This document shows, piece by piece, positions 49,741-62,693 of a stretch of DNA of 64,000 bases (the first letter of the stretch is position 1; every line of letters begins with the position of its first letter). This DNA is from Ptiloglossa arizonensis (taxonomy: Eukaryota; Arthropoda; Insecta; Hymenoptera; Colletidae): contig NW_027478597.1 in assembly GCF_051014685.1 (NCBI RefSeq), forward strand, positions 697,501 through 761,500. The letters are read 5' to 3'. Made by a program: the position numbers and the translations under genes. The notes beneath the pieces are model-generated. The model ran no database searches and had not been told where the DNA came from. It worked only from the letters and a program-made list of their open reading frames with translations.

Positions 49741-51329
49741 TGCGTACTTTTCCCCTAGGCCGTTCTAGTTATTCGTTTCGAGCATCAGAACTGCGAAAAT
49801 TTTGAGTTTCTCAAGCGTTTCTTACATCCAAACTGCCATATCTCGCGAACGGTTTGACCAATCCGCAAAATTTCTGTTGCATCTGAAAGTAGAAACTCGC
49901 CCGATTACAACGGTATGCGTACTTTTCCCCTAGGCCGTTCTAGCTATTCGTTTCGAGCACCAGAACTGCGAAAATTTTGAGTTTCTCAAGCGTTTCTTAC
50001 TTCCAAACTGCCATATCTCGCGAACGGATTGACCAATCCGCAAAATTTCTGTTGCATCTGAAGGTCGAAACTCGCCCGATTACAACGGTATGCGTACTTT
50101 TCCCCTAGGCCGTTCTAGTTATTCGTTTCGAGCATTAGAACTGCGAAAATTTTGAGTTTCTCAAGCGTTTCTTACCTCCAAACTGCCATATCTCGCGAAC
50201 GGATTGACCAATCCGCAAAATTTCTGTTGCATCTGAAAGTAGAAACTCGCCCGATTACAACGGTATGCGTACTTTTCCCCTAGGCCGTTCTAGTTATTCG
50301 TTTCGAGCATCAGAACTGCGAAAATTTTGAGTTTCTCAAGCGTTTCTCACATACAAACTGCCACATCTCGCGAACGGATTGTCCAATCCGCAAAATTTCA
50401 GATGCATCTGAAAGTAGAAACTCGCCCGATTACAACGGTATGCGTACTTTTCCCCTAGACCGTTCTAGTTATGCTTGTCGAGCATCAGAACTGCGAAAAT
50501 TTTGAGTTTCTCAAGCGTTTCTTACCTCCAAACTGCCATATCTCGCGAACGGATTGACCAATCCGCAAAATTTCTGTTGCATCTGAAAGTAGAAACTCGC
50601 CCGAATACAACGGTATGCGTACTTTTCCCCTAGGCCGTTCTAGTTATTCGTTTCGAGTATCAGAACTGCGAAAATTTTGAGGTTCTCAAGCGTTTCTTAC
50701 ATCCAAACTGCCATATCTCGCGAACGGTTTGACCAATCCGCAAAATTTCTGTTGCATCTGAAAGTAGAAACTCGCCCGATTACAACTGTATGCGTACTTT
50801 TCCCCTAGTCCATTCTAGTTATTCGTTTCGAGCATCAGAACTGTGAAAATTTTGAGTTTCTCAACCGTTTCTTACATCCGAACTGCCATATCTCGCGAAC
50901 GGATTGACCAATCCGCAAAATTTCTGTTGCATCTGAAAGTAGAAACTCGCCCAATTACAACGGTGTGCGTACTTTTCCCCTAGGCCGTTCTTGTTATTCG
51001 TTTCGAGCATCAGAACCGCGAAAATTTTGAGTTTCTCAAGCGTTTCTTACCTCCAAACTGCCATATCTCGCGAACGGATTGACCAATCCGCAAAATTTCT
51101 GTTGCATTTGAAAGTAGAAACTCGCCCGAATACAACGGTATGCGTACTTTTCCCCTAGGCCGTTCTAGTTATTCGTTTCGAGTATCAGAACTGCGAAAAT
51201 TTTGAGGTTCTCAAGCTTTTCTTACATCCAAACTGCCATATCTCGCGAACGGTTTGACCAATCCGCAAAATTTCTGTTGCATCTGAAAGTAGAAACTCGC
51301 CCGATTACAACTGTATGCGTACTTTTCCC

Positions 51330-54300
51330 CTAGTCCGTTCTAGTTATTCGTTTCGAGCATCAGAACTGTGAAAATTTTGAGTTTCTCAACCGTTTCTTAC
51401 ATCCGAACTGCCATATCTCGCGAACGGATTGACCAATCCGCAAAATTTCTGTTGCATCTGAAAGTAGAAACTCGCCCAATTACAACGGTGTGCGTACTTT
51501 TCCCCTAGGCCGTTCTTGTTATTCGTTTCGAGCATCAGAACCGCGTAAATTTTGAGTTTCTCAAGCGTTTCTTACCTCCAAACTGCCATATCTCGCGAAC
51601 GGATTGACCAATCCGCAAAATTTCTGTTGCATCTGAAAGTAGAAACTCGCCCGATTACAACGGTATGCGTACCTTTCCCCTAGCCCGTTCTAGTTATTCG
51701 TTTCGAGCAACAGAACTGCGAAAATTTTGAGTTTTTCAAGCGTTGCTTACCTCCAAACTGCCATATCTCGCGAACGGATTGACCAATCCGCAAAATTATT
51801 GTTGCATCTGAAAGTAGAAACTCGCCCAAATACAACGGTATGCGTACTTTTCCCCTAGGCCGTTCTAGTTATTCGTTTCGAGCATCAGAACTGCGAAAAT
51901 TTTGAGTTCCTCAAGCGTTTCTTACCTCCAAACTGCCATATCTCGCGAACGGATTGACCAAACCGCAAAATTTCTGTTGCATCTGAAAGTAGAAACTCGC
52001 CCGATTACAACTGTATGCGTACTTTTCCCCTAGTCCGTTCTAGTTATTCGTTTCGAGCATCAGAACTGTGAAAATTTTGAGTTTCTCAACCGTTTCTTAC
52101 CTCCGAACTGCCATATCTCGCGAACGGATTGACCAATCCGCAAAATTTCTGTTGCACCTGAAAGTAGAAACTCGCCCGATTACAACGGTGTGCGTACTTT
52201 TCCCCTAGGCCGTTCTTGTTATTCGTTTCGAGCATCAGAACCGCGAAAATTTTGAGTTTCTCAAGCGTTTCTTACCTCCAAACTGCCATATCTCGCGAAC
52301 GGATTGACCAATCCGCAAAATTTCTGTTGCATCTGAAAGTAGAAACTCGCCCGCTTACAACGGTATGCGTACCTTTCCCCTAGCCCGTTCTAGTTATTCG
52401 TTTCGAGCAACAGAACTGCGAAAATTTTGAGTTTCTCAAGCGTTGCTTACCTCCAAACTGCCATATCTCGCGAACGGATTGACCAATCCGCAAAATTTCT
52501 GTTGCATCTGAAAGTAGAAACTCGCCCGATTACAACGGTGTGCGTACTTTTCCCCTAGGCCGTTCTTGTTATTCGTTTCGAGCATCAGAACGGCGAAAAT
52601 TTTGAGTTTCTCAAGCGTTTCTTACCTCCAAACTGCCATATCTCGCGAACGGATTGACCAATCCGCAAAATTTCTGTTGCATCTGAAAGTAGAAACTCGC
52701 CCGATTACAACGGTATGCGTACTTTTCCCCTAGGCCGTTCTAGCTATTCGTTTCGAGCATCAGAACTGCGAAAATTTTGAGTTTCTCAAGCGTTTCTTAC
52801 CTCCAAACTGCCATATCTCGCGAACGGATTGACCAATCCGCAAAATTTCTGTTGCATCTGAAAGTAGAAACTCGCCCGATTACAACGGTATGCGTACTTT
52901 TCCCCTAGGCCGTTCTAGTTATTCGTTTCGAGCATCAGAACTGCGAAAATTTTGAGTTTCTCAAGCGTTTCTCACATACAAACTGCCACATCTCGCGAAC
53001 GGATTGTCCAATCCGCAAAATTTCTGATGCATCTGAAAGTAGAAACTCGCCCGATTACAACGGTATGCGTACTTTTCCCCTAGACCGTTCTAGTTATGCT
53101 TGTCGAGCATCAGAACTGCGAAAATTTTGAGTTTCTCAAGCGTTTCTTACCTCCAAACTGCCATATCTCGCGAACGGATTGACCAATCCGCAAAATTTCT
53201 GTTGAATCTGAAAGTAGAAACTCGCCCGAATACAACGGTATGCGTACTTTTCCCCTAGGCCGTTCTAGTTATTCGTTTCGAGCATCAGAACTGCGAAAAT
53301 TTTGAGTTTCTCAAGCGTTTCTTACATCCAAACTGCGATATCTCGCGAACGGTTTGACCAATCCGCAAAATTTCTGTTGCATCTGAAAGTAGAAACTCGC
53401 CCGAATACAACGATGTGCGTACTTTTCCCCTAGGCCGTTCTTGTTATTCGTTTCGAGCATCAGAACCGCGTAAATTTTGAGTTTCTCAAGCGTTTCTTAC
53501 CTCCAAACTGCCATATCTCGCGAACGGATTGACCAATCCGCAAAATTTCTGTTGCATCTGAAAGTAGAAACTCGCCCGATTACAACTGTATGCGTACTTT
53601 TCCCCTAGCCCGTTCTAGTTATTCATTTCGAGCAACAGAACTGCGAAAATTTTGAGTTTCTCAAGCGTTGCTTACCTCCAAACTGCCATATGTCGCGAAC
53701 GGATTGACCAATCCGCAAAATTATTGTTGCATCTGAAAGTAGAAACTCGCCCGATTACAACGGCATGCGTACTTCTCCCCTAGGCCGTTCTAGTTATTCG
53801 TTTCGAGCATCAGAACTGCGAAAATTTTGAGTTTCTCAAGCGTTTCTTACCTACAAACGGCCATATTTCGCGAACGGATTGACCAATCCGCAAAATTTCT
53901 GTTGCATCTGAAAGTAGAAACTCGCCCGATTACAACAGTATGCGTACTTTTCCCCTAGGCCGTTCTAGTTATTCGTTTCGAGCATCAGAACTGCGAAAAT
54001 TTTGAGTTTCTCAAGCGTTCCTTACCTCCAAACTGCCATATCTCGCGAACGGATTGACCAATCCGCAAAATTTCTGTTGCATCTGAAAGTAGAAACTCGC
54101 CCGATTACAACGGTATGCGTACTTTTCCCCTAGGCCGTTCTAGTTATGCTTGTCGAGCATCAGAACTGCGAAAATTTTGAGTTTCTCAAGCGTTTCTTAC
54201 CTCCAAACTGCCATATCTCGCGAACGGATTGACCAATCCGCAAAATTTCTGTTGCATCTGAAAGTAGAAACTCGCCCGATTACAACGGTATGCGTACTTT

Positions 54301-55529
54301 TCCCCTAGGCCGTTCTAGTTATTCGTTTCGAGCATCAGAAGTGCGAAAATTTTGAGTTTCTCAAGCGTTTCTTACCTCCAAACTGTCATATCTCGCGAAC
54401 GGATTGACCAATCCGCAAAATTTCTGTTGCATCTGAAAGTAGAAACTCGCCCGATTACAACTGTATGCGTACTTTTCCCCTAGTCCGTTCTAGTTATTCG
54501 TTTCGAGCATCAGAACTGTGAAAATTTTGAGTTTCTCAAGCGTTCCTTACCTCCAAACTGCCATATCTCGCGAACGGATTGACCAATCCGCAAAATTTCT
54601 GTTGCATCTGAAAGTAGAAACTCGCCCGATTACAACAGTATGCGTACTTCTCCCCTAGGCCGTTCTAGTTATTCGTTTCGAGCATCAGAACTGCGAAAAT
54701 TTTGAGTTTCTCAAGCGTTTCTTACCTCCAAACTGCCATATCTCGCGAACGGATTGACCAATCCGCAAAATTTCTGTTGCATCTGAAAGTAGAAACTCGC
54801 CCGATTACAACTGTATGCGTACTTTTCCCCTAGCCCGTTCTAGTTATTCATTTCGAGCAACAGAACTGCGAAAATTTTGAGTTTCTCAAGCGTTGCTTAC
54901 CTCCAAACTGCCATATGTCGCGAACGGATTGACCAATCCGCAAAATTATTGTTGCATCTGAAAGTAGAAACTCGCCCGATTACAACGGCATGCGTACTTC
55001 TCCCCTAGGCCGTTCTAGTTATTCGTTTCGAGCATCAGAACTGCGAAAATTTTGAGTTTCTCAAGCGTTTCTTACCTACAAACGGCCATATTTCGCGAAC
55101 GGATTGACCAATCCGCAAAATTTCTGTTGCATCTGAAAGTAGAAACTCGCCCGATTACAACAGTATGCGTACTTTTCCCCTAGGCCGTTCTAGTTATTCG
55201 TTTCGAGCATCAGAACTGCGAAAATTTTGAGTTTCTCAAGCGTTCCTTACCTCCAAACTGCCATATCTCGCGAACGGATTGACCAATCCGCAAAATTTCT
55301 GTTGCATCTGAAAGTAGAAACTCGCCCGATTACAACGGTATGCGTACTTTTCCCCTAGGCCGTTCTAGTTATTCGTTTCGAGCATCAGAACTGCGAAAAT
55401 TTTGAGTTTCTCAAGCGTTTCTCACATACAAACTGCCACATCTCGCGAACGGATTGTCCAATCCGCAAAATTTCTGATGCATCTGAAAGTAGAAACTCGC
55501 CCGATTACAACGGTATGCGTACTTTTCCC
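51330..55529 (+). repeat. 24-mer HOR, copy a (4,200 bp)
   Basis: Pairs with 55,530-59,729. Landmarks 4,200 bp apart are CTCAACCG with ACATCCG (51,369/55,569), ACCTTTCCCC (51,672/55,872), AAAATTATTG (51,792/55,992), GTTCCTC (51,907/56,107), GCACCTG (52,154/56,354), CCCGCTTAC (52,350/56,550), AACGGCG (52,590/56,790), GTTGAATC (53,203/57,403) and CTGCGATA (53,331/57,531). It matches again from 54,846/59,046 to 55,424/59,624. The segment from about 53,410 to 54,640 does not match. Confidence 0.85.
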
Positions 55530-58500
55530 CTAGTCCGTTCTAGTTATTCGTTTCGAGCATCAGAACTGTGAAAATTTTGAGTTTCTCAACCGTTTCTTAC
55601 ATCCGAACTGCCATATCTCGCGAACGGATTGACCAATCCGCAAAATTTCTGTTGCATCTGAAAGTAGAAACTCGCCCAATTACAACGGTGTGCGTACTTT
55701 TCCCCTAGGCCGTTCTTGTTATTCGTTTCGAGCATCAGAACCGCGAAAATTTTGAGTTTCTCAAGCGTTTCTTACCTCCAAACTGCCATATCTCGCGAAC
55801 GGATTGACCAATCCGCAAAATTTCTGTTGCATCTGAAAGTAGAAACTCGCCCGATTACAACGGTATGCGTACCTTTCCCCTAGCCCGTTCTAGTTATTCG
55901 TTTCGAGCAACAGAACTGCGAAAATTTTGAGTTTCTCAAGCGTTGCTTACCTCCAAACTGCCATATCTCGCGAACGGATTGACCAATCCGCAAAATTATT
56001 GTTGCATCTGAAAGTAGAAACTCGCCCAAATACAACGGTATGCGTACTTTTCCCCTAGGCCGTTCTAGTTATTCGTTTCGAGCATCAGAACTGCGAAAAT
56101 TTTGAGTTCCTCAAGCGTTTCTTACCTCCAAACTGCCATATCTCGCGAACGGATTGACCAAACCGCAAAATTTCTGTTGCATCTGAAAGTAGAAACTCGC
56201 CCGATTACAACTGTATGCGTACTTTTCCCCTAGTCCGTTCTAGTTATTCGTTTCGAGCATCAGAACTGTGAAAATTTTGAGTTTCTCAACCGTTTCTTAC
56301 CTCCGAACTGCCATATCTCGCGAACGGATTGACCAATCCGCAAAATTTCTGTTGCACCTGAAAGTAGAAACTCGCCCGATTACAACGGTGTGCGTACTTT
56401 TCCCCTAGGCCGTTCTTGTTATTCGTTTCGAGCATCAGAACCGCGAAAATTTTGAGTTTCTCAAGCGTTTCTTACCTCCAAACTGCCATATCTCGCGAAC
56501 GGATTGACCAATCCGCAAAATTTCTGTTGCATCTGAAAGTAGAAACTCGCCCGCTTACAACGGTATGCGTACCTTTCCCCTAGCCCGTTCTAGTTATTCG
56601 TTTCGAGCAACAGAACTGCGAAAATTTTGAGTTTCTCAAGCGTTGCTTACCTCCAAACTGCCATATCTCGCGAACGGATTGACCAATCCGCAAAATTTCT
56701 GTTGCATCTGAAAGTAGAAACTCGCCCGATTACAACGGTGTGCGTACTTTTCCCCTAGGCCGTTCTTGTTATTCGTTTCGAGCATCAGAACGGCGAAAAT
56801 TTTGAGTTTCTCAAGCGTTTCTTACCTCCAAACTGCCATATCTCGCGAACGGATTGACCAATCCGCAAAATTTCTGTTGCATCTGAAAGTAGAAACTCGC
56901 CCGATTACAACGGTATGCGTACTTTTCCCCTAGGCCGTTCTAGCTATTCGTTTCGAGCATCAGAACTGCGAAAATTTTGAGTTTCTCAAGCGTTTCTTAC
57001 CTCCAAACTGCCATATCTCGCGAACGGATTGACCAATCCGCAAAATTTCTGTTGCATCTGAAAGTAGAAACTCGCCCGATTACAACGGTATGCGTACTTT
57101 TCCCCTAGGCCGTTCTAGTTATTCGTTTCGAGCATCAGAACTGCGAAAATTTTGAGTTTCTCAAGCGTTTCTCACATACAAACTGCCACATCTCGCGAAC
57201 GGATTGTCCAATCCGCAAAATTTCTGATGCATCTGAAAGTAGAAACTCGCCCGATTACAACGGTATGCGTACTTTTCCCCTAGACCGTTCTAGTTATGCT
57301 TGTCGAGCATCAGAACTGCGAAAATTTTGAGTTTCTCAAGCGTTTCTTACCTCCAAACTGCCATATCTCGCGAACGGATTGACCAATCCGCAAAATTTCT
57401 GTTGAATCTGAAAGTAGAAACTCGCCCGAATACAACGGTATGCGTACTTTTCCCCTAGGCCGTTCTAGTTATTCGTTTCGAGCATCAGAACTGCGAAAAT
57501 TTTGAGTTTCTCAAGCGTTTCTTACATCCAAACTGCGATATCTCGCGAACGGTTTGACCAATCCGCAAAATTTCTGTTGCATCTGAAAGTAGAAACTCGC
57601 CCGAATACAACGATATGCGTACTTTTCCCCTAGGCCGTTCTAGTTATTCGTTTCGAGCATCAGAACTGTGAAAATTTTGAGTTTCTCAACCGTTTCTTAC
57701 CTCCGAACTGCCATATCTCGCGAACGGATTGACCAATCCGCAAAATTTCTGTTGCATCTGAAAGTAGAAACTCGCCCGATTACAACGGTATGCGTACCTT
57801 TCCCCTAGCCAATTCTAGTTATTCGTTTCGAGCAACAGAACTGCGAAAATTTTGAGTTTCTCAAGCGTTGCTTACCTCCAAACTGCCATATCTCGCGAAC
57901 GGATTGACCAATCCGCAAAATTATTGTTGCATCTGAAAGTAGAAACTCGCCCAAATACAACGGTATGCGTACTTTTCCCCTAGGCCGTTCTAGTTATTCG
58001 TTTCGAGCATCAGAACTGCGAAAATTTTGAGTTTCTCAAGCGTTTCTTACATCCAAACTGCCATATCTCGCGAACGGATTGACCAAACCGCAAAATTTCT
58101 GTTGCATCTGAAAGTAGAAACTCGCCCGATTACAACTGTATGCGTACTTTTCCCCTAGTCCGTTCTAGTTATTCGTTTCGAGCATCAGAACTGTGAAAAT
58201 TTTGAGTTTCTCAACCGTTTCTTACCTCCGAACTGCCATATCTCGCGAACGGATTGACCAATCCGCAAAATTTCTGTTGCATCTGAAAGTAGAAACTCGC
58301 CCGATTACAACGGTGTGCGTACTTTTCCCCTAGGCCGTTCTTGTTATTCGTTTCGAGCATCAGAACCGCGAAAATTTTGAGTTTCTCAAGCGTTTCTTAC
58401 CTCCAAACTGCCATATCTCGCGAACGGATTGACCAATCCGCAAAATTTCTGTTGCATCTGAAAGTAGAAACTCGCCCGATTACAACGGTATGCGTACCTT

Positions 58501-59729
58501 TCCCCTAGCCCGTTCTAGTTATTCGTTTCGAGCAACAGAACTGCGAAAATTTTGAGTTTCTCAAGCGTTGCTTACCTCCAAACTGCCATATCTCGCGAAC
58601 GGATTGACCAATCCGCAAAATTTCTGTTGCATCTGAAAGTAGACACTCGCCCGATTACAACGGTGTGCGTACTTTTCCCCTAGGCCGTTCTTGTTATTCG
58701 TTTCGAGCATCAGATCCGCGAAAATTTTGAGTTTCTCAAGCGTTTCTTACCTCCAAACTGCCATATCTCGCGAACGGATTGACCAATCCGCAAAATTTCT
58801 GTTGCATCTGAAAGTAGAAACTCGCCCGATTACAACGGTATGCGTACTTTTCCCCTAGGCCGTTCTAGTTATTCGTTTCGAGCATCAGAACTGCGAAAAT
58901 TTTGAGTTTCTCAAGCGTTTCTTACCTCCAAACTGCCATATCTCGCGAACGGATTGACCAATCCGCAAAATTTCTGTTGCATCTGAAAGTAGAAACTCGC
59001 CCGATTACAACTGTATGCGTACTTTTCCCCTAGCCCGTTCTAGTTATTCATTTCGAGCAACAGAACTGCGAAAATTTTGAGTTTCTCAAGCGTTGCTTAC
59101 CTCCAAACTGCCATATGTCGCGAACGGATTGACCAATCCGCAAAATTATTGTTGCATCTGAAAGTAGAAACTCGCCCGATTACAACGGCATGCGTACTTC
59201 TCCCCTAGGCCGTTCTAGTTATTCGTTTCGAGCATCAGAACTGCGAAAATTTTGAGTTTCTCAAGCGTTTCTTACCTACAAACGGCCATATTTCGCGAAC
59301 GGATTGACCAATCCGCAAAATTTCTGTTGCATCTGAAAGTAGAAACTCGCCCGATTACAACAGTATGCGTACTTTTCCCCTAGGCCGTTCTAGTTATTCG
59401 TTTCGAGCATCAGAACTGCGAAAATTTTGAGTTTCTCAAGCGTTCCTTACCTCCAAACTGCCATATCTCGCGAACGGATTGACCAATCCGCAAAATTTCT
59501 GTTGCATCTGAAAGTAGAAACTCGCCCGATTACAACGGTATGCGTACTTTTCCCCTAGGCCGTTCTAGTTATTCGTTTCGAGCATCAGAACTGCGAAAAT
59601 TTTGAGTTTCTCAAGCGTTTCTCACATACAAACTGCCACATCTCGCGAACGGATTGTCCAATCCGCAAAATTTCTGTTGCATCTGAAAGTAGAAACTCGC
59701 ACGATTACAACGGTGTGCGTACTTTTCCC
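55530..59729 (+). repeat. 24-mer HOR, copy b (4,200 bp)
   Basis: Second copy. It departs from copy a at about 57,602 (CGATATG against CGATGTG), runs through a different set of monomers for about 1.2 kb, then rejoins copy a before 58,840 at the same offset. A block swapped inside a HOR without changing its length suggests a conversion event or two unequal exchanges that cancelled. Confidence 0.8.
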
Positions 59730-62693
59730 CTAGGCCGTTCTGGTTATGCTTGTCGAAAATCAGAACTGCGAAAATTTTGAGTTTTTCAAGCGTTGCTTAC
59801 CTCCAAACTGCCATATCTCGCGAACGGATTGACCAATCCGCAAAATTTCTGTTGCATCTGAAGGTAGAAACTCGCCCGATTACAACGGTGTGCGTACTTT
59901 TCCCCTAGCCCGTTCTAGTTATTCGTTTCGAGCAACAGAACTGCGAAAATTTTGAGTTTCTCGAGCGTTTCTCTCCTACAAACTGCCACATCTCGCGAAC
60001 GGATTGTCCAGTCCGCAAAATTTCTGATGCATCTGAAAGTAGAAACTCGCCCGATTACAACTGTATGCGTACTTTTCCCCTAGCCCGTTCTAGTTATTCG
60101 TTTCGAGCAACAGAACTGCGAAAATTTTGAGTTTCTCAAGCGTTGCTTACATCCAAACTGCCATATCTCGCGAACGGATTGACCAATCCGCAAAATTTCT
60201 GTTGCATCTGAAAGTAGAAACTCGCCCGATTACAACGGTGTGCGTACTTTTCCCCTAGGCTGTTCTAGTTATGCTTGTCGAGCATCAGACCTGCGAAAAT
60301 TTTGAGTTTCTCGTGCGTTTCTTACCTCCAAACTGCCATATCTCGCGAACGGATTGACCAATCCGCAAAATTTCTGTTGCATCTGAAAGTAAAAACTCGC
60401 CCGATTACAACGGTATGCGTACTTTTCCCCTTGCCCGTTCTAGTTATTCGTTTCGGGCAACAGAACTGCGAAAATTTTGAGTTTTTCAAGCGTTGCTTAC
60501 CTCCAAACTGCCATATCTCGCGAACGGATTGACCAATCCGCAAAATTTCTGTTGCATCTGAAAGTAGAAACTCGCCCGATTACAACGGTATGCGTACTTT
60601 TCCCCTAGCCCGTTCTAGTTATTCGTTTCGAGCAACAGAACTGCGAAAATTTTGAGTTTCTCAAGCGTTGCTTACCTCCAAACTGCCATATCTCGCGAAC
60701 GGATTGACCAATCCGCAAAGTTTCTGTTGCATCTGAAAGTAGAAACTCGCCCGATTACAACGGTATGCGTACTTTTCCCCTAGCCCGTTCTAGTTATTCG
60801 TTTCGAGCAACAGAACTGCGAAAATTTTGAGTTTCTCAAGCGTTGCTTACCTCCAAACTGCCATATCTCGCGAACGGATTGACCAATCCGCAAAATTTCT
60901 GTTGCATCTGAAAGTAGAAACTCGCACGATTACAACGGTGTGCGTACTTTTCCCCTAGGCAGTTCTAGTTATGCTTGTCGAGCATCAGAACTGCGAAAAT
61001 TTTGAGTTTCTCGAGCGTTTCTTACCTCCAAACTGCCATATCTCGCGAACGGATTGACCAATCCGCAAAATTTCTGTTGCATCTGAAAGTAGATACTCGC
61101 CTGATTACAACGGTATGAGTACTTTTCCCCTGGGCCATTCTAGTTATTCGTTTCGAGCATCAGAACTGTGCAAATTTTGAGTTTCTCAACCGTTTCTTAC
61201 CTCCAAACTGCCATATCTCGCGAACGGATTGACCAATCAGCAAAATTTCTGTTGCATCTGAAAGTAGAAACTCGCCCGATTACAACGGTATGCGTACTTT
61301 TCCCCTAGGCCGTTCTTGTTATTCGTTTCGAGCATCAGAAGCGCGAAAATTTTGAGTTTCTCAAGCGTTTCTTACATCCAAACTGCCATATCTCGCGAAC
61401 GGATTGACCAATCCGCAAAATTTCTGTTGCATCTGAAAGTAGAAACTCGAACGATTACAACGGTAGGCGTACTTTTCCCCTAGGCCGTTCTAGTTCTTCG
61501 TTTCGAGCATCATAACTGCGAAAATTTTGAGTTTCTCAAGCGTTTCGTACCTCCAAACTGCCATATCTCGCGAACGGATTGACCAATCCGCAAAATTTCT
61601 GTTGCATCTGAAAGTAGAAACTCGCCCGATTACAACTGTATGCGTACTTTTCCCCTAGGCCGTTCTAGTTATGCTTGTCGAGCATCAGAACTGCGAAAAT
61701 TTTGAGTTTCTCGAGCGTTTCTTACCTCCAAACTGCCATATCTCGCGAACGGATTGACCAATCCGCAAAATTTCTGTTGCATCTGAAAGTAGATACTCGC
61801 CCGATTACAACGGTATGTGTGCTTTTCCCCTGGGCCATTCTAGTTATTCGTTTCGAGCATCAGAACTGTGCAAATTTTGAGTTTCTCAACCGTTTCTTAC
61901 CTCCAAACTGCCATATCTCGCGAACGGTTTTTCCAATCCGCAAAATTTCTGTTGCATCTGAAAGTAGAAACTCGCCCGATTACAACACTATGCGTACTTT
62001 TCCCCTAGGCCGTTCTAGTTATTCGTTTCGAGCATCAGAACTGCGAAAATTTTGAGTTTCTCAAGCGTTTCTTACTTCCAAACTGCCATATCTCGCGAAC
62101 GGATTGACCAATCCGAAAAATCTCTGTTGCATCTGAAGGTAGAAACTCGCCCGATTACAACGGTATGCGTACTCTTCCGCTAGGCCGTTCTAGTTATTCG
62201 TTTCGAGCATCAGAACTGCGAAAATTTTGAGTTTCTCAAGCGTTTCGTACCTCCAAACAGCCATATCTCGCGAACGGATTGACCAATCCGCAAAATTTCT
62301 GTTGCATCTGAAAGTAGAAACTCGACCGATTACAACTGTATGCGTACTTTTCCCCTAGTCCGTTCTAGTTATGCTTGTCGAGCATCAGAACTGCGAAAAT
62401 TTTGAGTTTCTCGAGCGTTTCTTACTTCCAAACTGCCATATCTCGCGAACGGATTGACCAATCCGCAAAATTTCTGTTGCATCTGAAAGTAGATACTCGC
62501 CCGATTACAACGGTATGTGTGCTTTTCCCCTGGGCCATTCTAGTTATTCGTTTCGAGCATCAGAACTGTGCAAATTTTGAGTTTCTCAACCGTTTCTTAC
62601 CTCCAAACTGCCATATCTCGCGAACGGTTTTTCCAATCCGCAAAATTTCTGTTGCATCTGAAAGTAGAAACTCGCCCGATTACAACACTATGC
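59730..62693 (+). repeat. Mosaic with a 4-mer duplication
   Basis: About 61,500-62,060 and 62,200-62,760 form a 4-mer (700 bp) pair with several differences: CTCGCCCG against CTCGACCG, TAGGCCG against TAGTCCG, TTACCTCC against TTACTTCC. Both copies have CCCCTGGGCC instead of CCCCTAGGCC, which removes a TAG and gives two identical-length 126-codon frames (61,675-62,055 and 62,375-62,755). These are artefacts of the repeat. CTCGCACGATTAC monomers lie at about 59,698 and 60,922 (7 units apart). Confidence 0.75.

Larger units (their letters stand above)
48950..51330 (+). repeat. Two 3-mer duplications in a near-consensus region
   Basis: TAGCTATTCG and AAGGTCGAAAC monomers recur at 49,416 and 49,941 (+525). 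GAGTATCAG with TTTGAGGTTC recurs at 50,655 and 51,180 (+525). Monomers here are the closest to consensus in the window and include the perfect copy at 49,565-49,739. The CTCACATACAAAC / TTTCAGATGC monomer at about 50,347 matches the one at about 30,222. Confidence 0.75.
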
